From positions 25,456 through 89,455 of the forward strand of contig CALQLF020000001.1 in NCBI GenBank assembly GCA_943331345.2: a stretch of 64,000 bases of DNA, read 5' to 3'. Positions within the stretch are counted from its first letter, which is position 1. The number at the start of each line of letters is the position of its first letter. The notes under the pieces are model-generated. The model saw only the letters and a program-made list of their open reading frames with translations. It searched no databases and was not told the DNA's origin. Of the stretch, positions 34,470-42,297 are shown piece by piece. The position numbers and the translations under genes are program-made. This stretch comes from Candidatus Planktophila lacus (GTDB lineage Bacteria > Pseudomonadota > Gammaproteobacteria > Steroidobacterales > Steroidobacteraceae).

Positions 34470-35857
34470 CCCACGCCAACGACGCAGCCCCGGCCGAAAG
34501 CTACTACGCCAAGCATCACAAAATTTATCCGCGCGAAGTAAAAGGGCGTTTTGCCCGCCTCCGCACCATCGCCGTGTTTGCACTGCTTGGCCTGTACTAC
34601 CTGCTCCCGTGGATGAACTGGAACGGTCGACAGGCCATCCTGTTCGACCTCCCCGCCCGCCAATTCCACCTGTTTGGCCTCGTCATGTGGCCGCAGGACT
34701 TCATCTTTCTCACCCTGCTGCTGGTCATCGCCGGCTTGACGCTCTTCTTCAGCACCGCCATGGCCGGGCGTCTATGGTGCGGCTTTGCTTGTCCGCAAAC
34801 CGTATGGACCGACGTATTCCTGTGGATGGAACGTGCCATTGAAGGCGACCGCGCACGGCGACTGAAACTGGACCGCGCGCCATGGACTCTGCAAAAGCTT
34901 TTGCGCAAGGGCGGAAAACAGTTAGCGTGGATCACCTTCGCGCTGTGGACAGGCTTCACGTTCGTTGGCTTCTTCACCCCTATCCGCTCGTTACTACCTA
35001 GCGCCTTGGCTTTTCAACTCGGCCCCTGGGAAACCTTCTGGAGCTTGTTCTACGGCTTTGCCACCTACGGCAACGCCGGCTACCTGCGCGAGCAAGTGTG
35101 CAAGTACATGTGCCCTTACGCGCGCTTTCAGAGCGCGATGTTCGACAAGGATACTTTGGTCATTACCTACGACGCGCGCCGTGGCGAGCCGCGCGGCAGT
35201 CGTCCACGCGGCGTGGACGCACGCAGTCGCGGACAGGGCGACTGTATCGACTGCAAAGCCTGCGTGCAGGTTTGTCCGACCGGCATCGACATCCGCGAGG
35301 GCCTCCAATACGAATGTATTTCCTGCGCCGCATGTATCGACGCCTGCGACAGCGTGATGGACCAGATGCAGAGCCCACTTGGGCTCATTCGTTTCACCAC
35401 CCAACACGCCCTCGACGGCAAGGCCACCCAACTGCTGCGGCCCAGAGTCATCGTCTACGGCACCATACTCGCTCTACTCTGCGTCGCGTTCGTGGTTTCG
35501 CTAAGCCTCCGCAAGCCCTTGGCCATGGATGTTCTACGTGACCGCAGCACGCTTTACCGCGAATTGCAGGACGCCAACGGTGAGCAGTGGTTCGAAAACG
35601 CCTACGAACTGCGCGTCATGAACAAGGACAGCGTCGCCCATCACTACCTGCTGACGGTTGCCGGTCTCGAAGGACTCACCGTGGATACCGCGGGTACACA
35701 GTTGGAGGCCGGTCCCGGCGAAGCAGATTCCATTCCAGTGCGCTTGCGCGCGCCCGGCAGTAGCGCCCATGGTTCACGCCCGGTGCAGTTCATGCTGCAG
35801 CAGGTGGAAGGCAACCAGAGCACTGTGACCGAAAAATCCCGCTTCATCGCTCCTTAA
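34466..35857 (+). CDS. ccoG: cbb3 oxidase accessory iron-sulfur protein CcoG (FixG/RdxA)
   Basis: 463 residues. Polytopic membrane protein with a 2x[4Fe-4S] ferredoxin module: CIDCKACVQVCPTGID and CISCAACIDACD near residues 265-295. A CGFACPQTVW motif is in the membrane part. The C-terminal ~120 residues form the Ig-like FixG domain. CcoG reduces copper(II) for delivery to the CuB site. It follows the two-helix protein with a 4-bp overlap and precedes the ccoH-like gene by 18 bp. Confidence 0.95.
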   Translation: MTHANDAAPAESYYAKHHKIYPREVKGRFARLRTIAVFALLGLYYLLPWMNWNGRQAILFDLPARQFHLFGLVMWPQDFIFLTLLLVIAGLTLFFSTAMAGRLWCGFACPQTVWTDVFLWMERAIEGDRARRLKLDRAPWTLQKLLRKGGKQLAWITFALWTGFTFVGFFTPIRSLLPSALAFQLGPWETFWSLFYGFATYGNAGYLREQVCKYMCPYARFQSAMFDKDTLVITYDARRGEPRGSRPRGVDARSRGQGDCIDCKACVQVCPTGIDIREGLQYECISCAACIDACDSVMDQMQSPLGLIRFTTQHALDGKATQLLRPRVIVYGTILALLCVAFVVSLSLRKPLAMDVLRDRSTLYRELQDANGEQWFENAYELRVMNKDSVAHHYLLTVAGLEGLTVDTAGTQLEAGPGEADSIPVRLRAPGSSAHGSRPVQFMLQQVEGNQSTVTEKSRFIAP

Positions 35858-35875
35858 GACTGCTTGGACCCCCCC

Positions 35876-36040
35876 ATGAACACCACCGCCGCCGCCCGCC
35901 CTTGGTACCGTGAAGCCATGGTGTGGCTGGTCATCCTCTTCCCCTTCCTGGCACTCTGCGCAGGTGTGTGGACCGTATGGGTCGCCACGCACGGTGCCGA
36001 TACGCCCGTCGAGCGCGTGGAACCGGTCGCGCGTGGCTGA
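35876..36040 (+). CDS. Miniature CcoH/FixH-like protein
   Basis: 54 residues: PWYREAMVWLVILFPFLALC then a short tail, matching only the N-terminal helix region of CcoH/FixH, whose members are usually around 150-170 residues. The periplasmic domain is absent. The gene sits where ccoH normally does, between ccoG and ccoI, and its stop overlaps the GTG start of ccoI (GTGGCTGA), so it is translated in context rather than being obvious debris. It could be a functional minimal form or a truncated ccoH. The frame is too short for automatic callers. Confidence 0.7.
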   Translation: MNTTAAARPWYREAMVWLVILFPFLALCAGVWTVWVATHGADTPVERVEPVARG

Positions 36041-38567
36041 TTGCTTTCACTGCGGTGAGCTCATCCCAGAGGGCACGCGGTTTCGCGTGGCCTTCGACGA
36101 ACGGCGCGAGGAAGTGTGCTGCGCTGGCTGCGCGGCAGCAGCCGAGGCCATTCGCGATGCGGGCCTTGCCGACTACTACCGTTTCCGTTCCGCGCCCGCG
36201 CCACGTGCCGCGGTGGCACGAACGGACCCCTACAGCCATTACGAAGCCCCTGCCGTTCAGGCGCGCTGGACACAGTCGGCGGCTGACGGCACGACCACAG
36301 CCCACCTGCTACTCGAGGGCGTTTCCTGCGCCGCCTGCACTTGGTTGGTGGAAAAACGTCTGGGGCAACTGCCTGGCATTTGCACGGCCTCGGCGAACCC
36401 AGCCACGGCCAGAGTCGCGGTTCGTTTCAATCCCGCCATCATCGGGCTCGCCGCGGTCTTGCGCGCTATCGATGCCGTCGGATTTCGCCCGCATGTGCTG
36501 GGCAATACCGATACCCGCAGTCTGGCGCGTCGCGAGCGTGCCGCGTTGCTGCGACGGTTGGCGGTAGCTGGCTTCGGCATGATGCAAGTAATGATGTTCG
36601 CACTGGCACTTTATGCCGGCGCATTCGATGGCATGGACCCGGTGACGCGGCGTTTCTTTCAGCTCGTCAGCCTGCTCATCACGGTACCGGTGGCGTTCTA
36701 TGCCGGCAGCCCGTTCCTGCACGGTGCCTTGCGCTCCTTGCGGGCTGGCGAGATCGGCATGGATGTCACCGTGTCGCTGGCCATTCTCGTGGCTTTTTTC
36801 GGTAGTGCGTGGCAGGCGCTCACTGGTGCCAGCGAAGTCTGGTTCGACTCGGTGGTCATGTTCGTCTTCCTCCTGCTGGTGGCACGCTTTGCTGAAATGA
36901 GCGTCAGGCACGCTGCCGGCAGCACCACAGAGGCTCTGTTGCGCCTGTTGCCGGCGGCAGCGCGTAAGCGCACGGCCGATGGCATGGAACTGGTGCCCGC
37001 TGAAACGCTGCAACCCGACGACCTGATCCTCGTTCCCGGTGGCGAGACTTTCCCCGCCGATGCCATTGTCACCAGTGCGCCCACCCGCGCCGATGAATCG
37101 TTGGTTACGGGCGAAGCTGCGCCCGTAGCCAAACCCATAGGTAGTGCAGTACTCGCGGGCAGCATGAACGCGGGAGAGACGGTGGAATGTCGCGTCACGG
37201 CCGTAGGCGATGGCACCACTTTGTCCGCCGTGGTGCGCCTCATCGACAGAGCACAAGCCGGGCGCCCCGCCATGGCCAGTCGCGCCGACCGTCTCGCCAG
37301 TCGCTTCCTCGCTGCCCTACTCGGCCTTGCTGTCATCGTGGCGCTGGTCTGGGCGTGGCTGGACCCTTCGCGTCTCATCCCTACCGTTATCGCTGTGCTG
37401 GTAGTCGCCTGCCCTTGCGCCCTGTCGCTGGCGGTTCCGACAGTTCTCACCGCCGCACTGCGGCGCTTGGCGCATCAGGGCGTGTTGGTAGTCAACCCCG
37501 ATGCCCTCGAACGCTTGGCCGGAGCCACGGACGTGGTCTTCGACAAGACCGGTACGCTCACAGCCGGGCACCCGATGGTCACCGCTGTCATGCTGCTGCC
37601 CGCTGGCAAGGGTGGCATCTCAGGGCCACCCAGTACCGCACTTTCGCCTACACCGGCTGCCGTGTTGCAGCTGGCCGCAGCGCTCGAAGCCGGTGCTGCC
37701 CATCCACTGGCGCGCGCTTTTCCGCCGCGCGGCCCGGTACCTGCCGTAGAGCAGTTATTGCAAATCACCGGCGAGGGACTCGAAGGCATTGTGGAAGGGC
37801 AACGCCTGCGAATAGGCCGGGCGTCGTTCGTCGCTGGGCTCGCAGGGCCCATGCCCGGCGTTACCGCCGAATACAATCTCTTCCTCGGCAGCGAACACGG
37901 CTGGCTGGCGGCATTCACCGTACGCGATGAACTGCGCCCGGGCGTCAACCCATTACTGGCCCGCCTGCGCACCGCAGGCCTGCGCATTCATCTGGTGAGC
38001 GGCGACCGCACGGCCGCCGTTGCTAACGTAGCGGCAGAACTGGGCCTGAGCCACTGGCAGGCCGAAGCACGTCCGGCGGATAAAGTGGCTTATGTGCAAG
38101 CACTGCAGGTGCGTGGTTGCCGCGTAGCCATGGTGGGCGATGGACTGAACGATGCGCCCGTGCTTGCTGCGGCCGATGTGTCCCTCGCCCTGCAGGAGGG
38201 CACCGCCTTGGCGCGCGCGCAAGCGGATCTGATTCTCGGTGGTGACGGTCCGCGCGGGCTGTGGACTGCCTGGGTCATCGCACGCCGCGGCATGAACTTG
38301 ATGCAGCAAAACTTGCGTTGGTCTGCTACTTACAATCTTCTAGCAGTGCCTGCCGCGGCGATGGGGCTCGTTCCCCCTTGGCTGGCAGCCATTGGTATGT
38401 CCGCCAGTTCACTGGGCGTGGTGCTCAACGCCTTGCGCATAGGCCAACCTGTTTCTTTCACCGAGGTACCCGATGGACAGCCTGCTGTGGATCGTGCCGC
38501 TCAGCCTGTTGCTGGTAGCAGTGGCCTTGTGGGCGTTCTTCTGGGCAGTGGACGCCGGGCAGTTTGA
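36033..38567 (+). CDS. ccoI: Copper-exporting P1B ATPase CcoI (FixI)
   Basis: 844 residues from GTG at 36033. A cysteine-rich N terminus (CFHCGE, EVCCAGC) precedes an HMA domain with C99-AAC102. P-type ATPase core: TGEAAP, membrane motif C460-PC462, phosphorylated D504 in FDKTGTLTAG, and GDGLNDAP. CcoI-type ATPases supply copper for the CuB centre of cbb3 oxidase. The start overlaps the ccoH-like stop by 8 bases, and its end overlaps ccoS by 95 bp in another frame. Confidence 0.95.
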   Translation: MADCFHCGELIPEGTRFRVAFDERREEVCCAGCAAAAEAIRDAGLADYYRFRSAPAPRAAVARTDPYSHYEAPAVQARWTQSAADGTTTAHLLLEGVSCAACTWLVEKRLGQLPGICTASANPATARVAVRFNPAIIGLAAVLRAIDAVGFRPHVLGNTDTRSLARRERAALLRRLAVAGFGMMQVMMFALALYAGAFDGMDPVTRRFFQLVSLLITVPVAFYAGSPFLHGALRSLRAGEIGMDVTVSLAILVAFFGSAWQALTGASEVWFDSVVMFVFLLLVARFAEMSVRHAAGSTTEALLRLLPAAARKRTADGMELVPAETLQPDDLILVPGGETFPADAIVTSAPTRADESLVTGEAAPVAKPIGSAVLAGSMNAGETVECRVTAVGDGTTLSAVVRLIDRAQAGRPAMASRADRLASRFLAALLGLAVIVALVWAWLDPSRLIPTVIAVLVVACPCALSLAVPTVLTAALRRLAHQGVLVVNPDALERLAGATDVVFDKTGTLTAGHPMVTAVMLLPAGKGGISGPPSTALSPTPAAVLQLAAALEAGAAHPLARAFPPRGPVPAVEQLLQITGEGLEGIVEGQRLRIGRASFVAGLAGPMPGVTAEYNLFLGSEHGWLAAFTVRDELRPGVNPLLARLRTAGLRIHLVSGDRTAAVANVAAELGLSHWQAEARPADKVAYVQALQVRGCRVAMVGDGLNDAPVLAAADVSLALQEGTALARAQADLILGGDGPRGLWTAWVIARRGMNLMQQNLRWSATYNLLAVPAAAMGLVPPWLAAIGMSASSLGVVLNALRIGQPVSFTEVPDGQPAVDRAAQPVAGSSGLVGVLLGSGRRAV

Positions 38568-38673
38568 AGACCTCGAATCGCCCGGCTGGTCCGTGCTGGA
38601 AGAAGACCCGCCGCCGCATGCCGCTGCGCCAGCCTCTACACCAGCGCCCGCCAAAGAAGATGGGGCGAGATGA
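38473..38673 (+). CDS. ccoS: cbb3 oxidase maturation protein CcoS
   Basis: 66 residues: one N-terminal helix (LLWIVPLSLLLVAVALWAFFW) and the family motif AVDAGQFEDLESPGW, followed by a proline/alanine tail. CcoS is needed for cofactor insertion into cbb3 oxidase. It overlaps the 3' end of ccoI by 95 bp and the next gene by 4 bp. Confidence 0.93.
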   Translation: MDSLLWIVPLSLLLVAVALWAFFWAVDAGQFEDLESPGWSVLEEDPPPHAAAPASTPAPAKEDGAR

Positions 38674-39533
38674 TTGACACCGCGCTGTATGCGCAACTGA
38701 CAGGCGCGATGCTGACCGGCCTCGCCGCCGGCGGACACTGCCTTGGCATGTGCGGCGGGCTACAAGCCGCCCTGATGCCCACAGCCACCCCGGGGCTATG
38801 GCGCCTGCAATGCGGACGCAGTTTGGCTTACACGCTCTTGGGCGCGGTGGCAGGTGGCCTGGGCGCGAGTTTGGGTACCGGGGTGCGTACGGGTGCGGGC
38901 GCCCTCGCTGCCCGCAACGCCGCCCAAGCAATGGCACCAGCCCTCACCGAAACGGTCACGGTCCTGCGTCTGGTCGGAGGCGCCGTAGCGGTACTGGCAC
39001 TGCTCAGCCTGGCCAGCCGTCTGGTATCTCGCCGCGACCTGCTGGGCTTGGAACGCCTTGGCGCGCACCTCTGGAAAGCATTGCAGCCATTAGCGCGTCG
39101 TGCCGGGGCGTGGCGGGAACCCTGGCGCAGCTACGGCCTAGGCATGGTGTGGGCCTTCATTCCCTGCGGGTTAGTCCTGTCCATGGCCGCACTTGCCGCC
39201 ACCACCGGCGCCGCATGGCACGGTGCCGCCCTGCTGGCGGCCTTTGCCCTAGGTACTTGGCCAGCCCTGCTCGGCGCGGGCGTTGTAGGCCGACTCACCG
39301 GGGTGGCCAACCGCCCGTTACCCACCCGCGGCAATACTTGGGGACGCTGGGCGCTAGCGCTGGCACTGGTCCTGCTCGCCGCCGCGCAACTGGCTTTCCT
39401 ATTCGCCCCCCACCAACACCATCAGGGCGACGGTCCTGCCGTGCCTCATCACCACATCGCTGCACTTTCCGTCTTCCGTGATGGCGACGAGAGCCTTACA
39501 CTGTCGGTACGCGCCGTTCGCGCGCCAGCATGA
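38670..39533 (+). CDS. SafE/UreH-like membrane protein (sulfite exporter TauE/SafE family)
   Basis: 287 residues, about six membrane helices. The N-terminal GGHCLGMCGGLQAAL motif is typical of the CcoI/CcoS-linked TauE/SafE-like proteins thought to handle copper or thiol compounds. A GLGMVWAFIPCGLVLS repeat of that motif occurs in the second half, giving the family's internal duplication. A histidine-rich loop (APHQHHQGDGPAVPHHH) near the C terminus could bind metal. It is in the cco operon (4-bp overlap with ccoS), which supports a copper-delivery role (inference). Confidence 0.85.
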   Translation: MIDTALYAQLTGAMLTGLAAGGHCLGMCGGLQAALMPTATPGLWRLQCGRSLAYTLLGAVAGGLGASLGTGVRTGAGALAARNAAQAMAPALTETVTVLRLVGGAVAVLALLSLASRLVSRRDLLGLERLGAHLWKALQPLARRAGAWREPWRSYGLGMVWAFIPCGLVLSMAALAATTGAAWHGAALLAAFALGTWPALLGAGVVGRLTGVANRPLPTRGNTWGRWALALALVLLAAAQLAFLFAPHQHHQGDGPAVPHHHIAALSVFRDGDESLTLSVRAVRAPA

Positions 39534-39543
39534 GGTTGAAGCC

Positions 39544-39903
39544 GTGGGTAGGGAGTACGAGCCGAAAGCCGGCCAGTGGTATGAAAACCTGGACGAGGAC
39601 ACCTTGTTCCGCGTCGTCCGTGTCGACGAGGACGAGGGCATCATCACGCTCCATTACGAAGACGATGATGAGCCTGAGGAGATTGACCTCGATTCCTGGT
39701 ACGAGATGGATCTCGAGCTGTCGGCCGCCCCCGAAGTTCCCAGCGACTATGATGAAGAAGACGAGTGGGATGACAAGGAAGAAGAAGACGATGATGACGA
39801 CAACGATGATGATGACGACTGGGACGATGATGACGACGACGACGATGATGACGACTGGGAAGACGACGATGACGGTTCCGGCAGTAGCCGGAACGACTAC
39901 TAG
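39544..39903 (+). CDS. DUF6763-like small protein with poly-aspartate tail
   Basis: 119 residues from GTG at 39544 (TGAGG upstream); an ATG at 39478 would overlap the previous gene by 56 bp. The first ~60 residues (GQWYENLDEDTLFRVVRVDE, GIITLHYEDDD, EIDLDSWYEMDLE) resemble a small gammaproteobacterial beta-domain that I tentatively place as DUF6763. The last ~50 residues are almost only Asp and Glu with spaced Trp, giving an extremely acidic tail. Function unknown; a cation-binding or DNA-mimic role is possible. It is between the SafE-like gene and the FixL-like gene. Confidence 0.7.
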   Translation: MGREYEPKAGQWYENLDEDTLFRVVRVDEDEGIITLHYEDDDEPEEIDLDSWYEMDLELSAAPEVPSDYDEEDEWDDKEEEDDDDDNDDDDDWDDDDDDDDDDDWEDDDDGSGSSRNDY

Positions 39904-39930
39904 CCGTCTGTAGTCGCAGGGCCAGGCAGG

Positions 39931-41070
39931 ATGCCCGAAGCTCTTCGTGCCCGGCTCGACCTCCAAGCGGTACTCGATGCCGCTGTGGAGGCCGTCATTC
40001 TCATCGACGAGAACGGCGTTATCGAAACCTTCAACCGCTCCGCCGAACGCTTGTTCGGCTGGACGGCGGCTGAAGTGCTCGGCAAAAATGTCTCCTTGCT
40101 CATGGAAGGCGCCCATCACGCCAGCCACGATGGCTACCTCAAGCGCTTCTTGACCACCGGTGAAGCCAAAATCATCGGCATCGGCCGCGAGGTTCCTGCG
40201 CGCCGTCGCGACGGCACCGTATTCCCGGCCATGCTCGCCGTCGGCGAGGTACAGCAAAGCAATCCGCGCCGCTTTGTCGGCTTCCTGCACGACATCACCT
40301 TGCGCCGGCAGGCGGAAGAGTCTGCGCGTCAGTCGGAGGCGCGGCTCAACCACTTTGCACGCCTGTCCACCATGGGCGAGATGGCCGCCGGCCTCGCCCA
40401 CGAAATCAATCAACCACTGACCGCCATCGCCACCTTCTCGCAAGCCGCCAGCCGCATGCTCGCGCGCCCGGAAGGCATCGAACGCGAAGACTTGAACGAG
40501 GCACTCGACCAGATTACTGCGCAGGCCCTGCGTGCTGGCGAAGTCATCAAGCGACTGCGCGCGTTCGTGAAGAACCGGGAAGTCCGCCATGAAAGGGTGG
40601 ATTGCCGTCGGTTGGTGGAAGACTCGCGCCTCTTGCTGGAAGCGGACGCACGCAGCAACAATGTGCGCCTGCGCCTGGAAGCGGCAGAGTCACTGCCGGA
40701 GGTCACCGCCGACCCCGTGCAACTGCAACAGGTAATCATCAATCTCGTGCGCAATGCCATCGACGCCACCGTCGCCACTCCCGGCCCTCGCAGCGAAGTC
40801 GTGCTGAGCGCCAGCTTGGACGACGAAGGCATGGTGGAAGTGGCGGTCGTCGACCATGGCCATGGCCTGTCTGCCGAGGCAGCCGAACGCCTGTTCCATC
40901 CGTTCTTCACCACCAAGCCGTCGGGTACTGGCCTTGGTCTCGTCATCAGCAGTTCCATCATCCGCGCCCATAACGGGCGCCTGGCCTACCGCACCACGCC
41001 AGGGGGCGGTTGCACCTTCTTTTTTACGCTACCCCCACTCGGCGTGTTGCCGGGCGCGGACAGCCACTGA
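39931..41070 (+). CDS. FixL-like PAS histidine kinase lacking the haem ligand
   Basis: 379 residues, soluble. A PAS domain (~8-120) closely matches the FixL sensor fold (ASHDGYLKRFLTTGEAKIIG), but the haem-binding histidine position is K80, while the neighbouring Arg (R86) is kept. The HisKA helix carries H157 in GLAHEINQPLTAI, then N, G1 and G2 boxes (NLVRNAIDA, HGHGLS, GTGLGL). FixL phosphorylates FixJ under low oxygen; without the haem ligand this kinase likely senses another signal. Its partner fixJ follows 21 bp later. The ATG has GGCAGG just before it. Confidence 0.9.
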   Translation: MPEALRARLDLQAVLDAAVEAVILIDENGVIETFNRSAERLFGWTAAEVLGKNVSLLMEGAHHASHDGYLKRFLTTGEAKIIGIGREVPARRRDGTVFPAMLAVGEVQQSNPRRFVGFLHDITLRRQAEESARQSEARLNHFARLSTMGEMAAGLAHEINQPLTAIATFSQAASRMLARPEGIEREDLNEALDQITAQALRAGEVIKRLRAFVKNREVRHERVDCRRLVEDSRLLLEADARSNNVRLRLEAAESLPEVTADPVQLQQVIINLVRNAIDATVATPGPRSEVVLSASLDDEGMVEVAVVDHGHGLSAEAAERLFHPFFTTKPSGTGLGLVISSSIIRAHNGRLAYRTTPGGGCTFFFTLPPLGVLPGADSH

Positions 41071-41091
41071 CGCCGACCGGAGATCTCCGCC

Positions 41092-41715
41092 ATGAAGGAA
41101 AAACTCACCACCGTATTCGTGGTCGATGACGACGAGGCGGTACGCACGTCGCTCAAGCTGCTGCTGCGTTCCGTAGGCTTGCCGGTAGAGACCTGCACTT
41201 CAGCGCAAGAATTCCTCGACCGCTTCGATGCTGACCGCCCCGGCTGTCTGGTGCTGGACATCCGTATGCCCGGCATGAGCGGGCTGGAACTGCAAGAACG
41301 CCTGAACACCATGCACGCCATGATTCCCGTGGTGTTCATTACCGGTCACGGGGACGTGCCCATGGCCGTAGAGGCCATGCAACATGGCGCCGTAGACTTC
41401 ATCCAAAAGCCCTTCCGCGATCAGGACCTGATTGATCGCCTCAATCAGGCGCTCGAGAAAGACCGCGAAAACCGTGCCGGTCTGCGTGAGCGTGACAACA
41501 TCCGCGCCCACATCGCCGACCTCACCCCCCGCGAGAAGGAAGTATTGGACCTCGTTACCGCAGGCAAGGCCAACAAGGTCATCGCTGGCGACCTCGACGT
41601 CAGCCAGCGAACGGTGGAAATCCACCGCGCGCGAGTGATGGAGAAAATGGGGGCATCTTCGCTGGCCCACTTGGTACGTATGGTCATCGCTGCTGGTGAG
41701 GACACGCCGAACTGA
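41092..41715 (+). CDS. fixJ: FixJ-family response regulator
   Basis: 207 residues. The receiver domain (6-120) has the acidic pocket DDDE, the phosphoacceptor D56 in LVLDIRMPGMSG, and VDFIQKPF with the conserved Lys. The C-terminal LuxR-type HTH reads LTPREKEVLDLVTAGKANKVIA and SQRTVEIHRARVMEKM. It is the expected partner of the FixL-like kinase just upstream and might control the cco operon or other targets. FixJ-type regulators activate as phosphorylated dimers. Confidence 0.92.
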   Translation: MKEKLTTVFVVDDDEAVRTSLKLLLRSVGLPVETCTSAQEFLDRFDADRPGCLVLDIRMPGMSGLELQERLNTMHAMIPVVFITGHGDVPMAVEAMQHGAVDFIQKPFRDQDLIDRLNQALEKDRENRAGLRERDNIRAHIADLTPREKEVLDLVTAGKANKVIAGDLDVSQRTVEIHRARVMEKMGASSLAHLVRMVIAAGEDTPN

Positions 41716-41791
41716 GCGGCGGCCGACAAAGCATCCGTAGAACCCGTTATAGCGGGGTGGCAGCGGTAGCGGGACACTGCGCACGCTGCCG

Positions 41792-42217
41792 TTGCTTTTC
41801 CACTTAACCCGGCAGCGGGTTACCCGCTTGGCCAGTCCGCCCTACCCCGTCATCAGCCTCATCACCGCCGACGTGCGCCTAGCGCGCGATTTTCTGCGGT
41901 GGATGGAGCCGTATGCCGTCGTCGGGCGCGTGTTCCCTTCGGGGCAGGCCTTGCTGAACGACGTCGACGGCGCACAGACGCAGTTGTTGGTGCTGACACC
42001 GGCAGCGCCAGACCTGCCTCTTGGGGCGCTCCTGCGGCAGTTACGGCTGCGTGGCGAAGCGGACGCCATCTGCCTTGACGAGCAGGGGGACGTGGCGACT
42101 GCCGTGGAGGCCCTCCGCGCGGGTGCCATCGACATCGTCGGCAGCCCGCAAGCGGAGCTTGCCCTCGTTCGCCACGTACAGCGTATCCTTGGCAGCGGCC
42201 TCCCCCGGAGTGCCTGA
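41792..42217 (+). CDS. Degenerate receiver-like protein, FixJ-related
   Basis: Up to 141 residues; the start is uncertain (TTG at 41792 or TTG at 41828), with no clear ribosome site. It aligns to the FixJ receiver just upstream: AVEALRAGAIDIVGSPQ corresponds to FixJ AVEAMQHGAVDFIQKPF. The phosphoacceptor Asp is replaced (LLVLTPAAPD, Thr at the D56 position), and the conserved Lys is Ser. No output domain follows. It is probably a pseudo-receiver that cannot be phosphorylated and may compete for or titrate the FixL-like kinase (inference). It could also be decaying. Confidence 0.55.
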   Translation: MLFHLTRQRVTRLASPPYPVISLITADVRLARDFLRWMEPYAVVGRVFPSGQALLNDVDGAQTQLLVLTPAAPDLPLGALLRQLRLRGEADAICLDEQGDVATAVEALRAGAIDIVGSPQAELALVRHVQRILGSGLPRSA

Positions 42218-42232
42218 AGGCCACGGTCGCCA

Positions 42233-42297
42233 GAGTCGTACTAAAGAGTCGTTCTGTAGAGCCGTGCTGCCAAGTCGTGCCGCGGAGTCTTGCCATG
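42233..42297 (+). repeat. Five tandem 13-bp repeats running into a start codon
   Basis: Units begin at 42233, 42246, 42259, 42272 and 42285, each exactly 13 bp. All match [GA]AG-[TC]-C-[GT]-T-N-C, with bases 2, 3, 5, 7 and 9 invariant. The last unit supplies GGAG as the ribosome site, and its last three bases are the ATG of the next gene. Confidence 0.65.

Noticed and set aside
38448..38462. CCTGTTTCTTTCAC in ccoI resembling half of the catabolic operators
   Set aside because: It lies inside coding sequence, lacks the left arm, and is explained by the codons.
39496..40590. Minus-strand frame of 364 codons with a long Val/Ile run
   Set aside because: The Val/Ile run is the complement of the Asp-coding tail of the acidic protein; not a gene.
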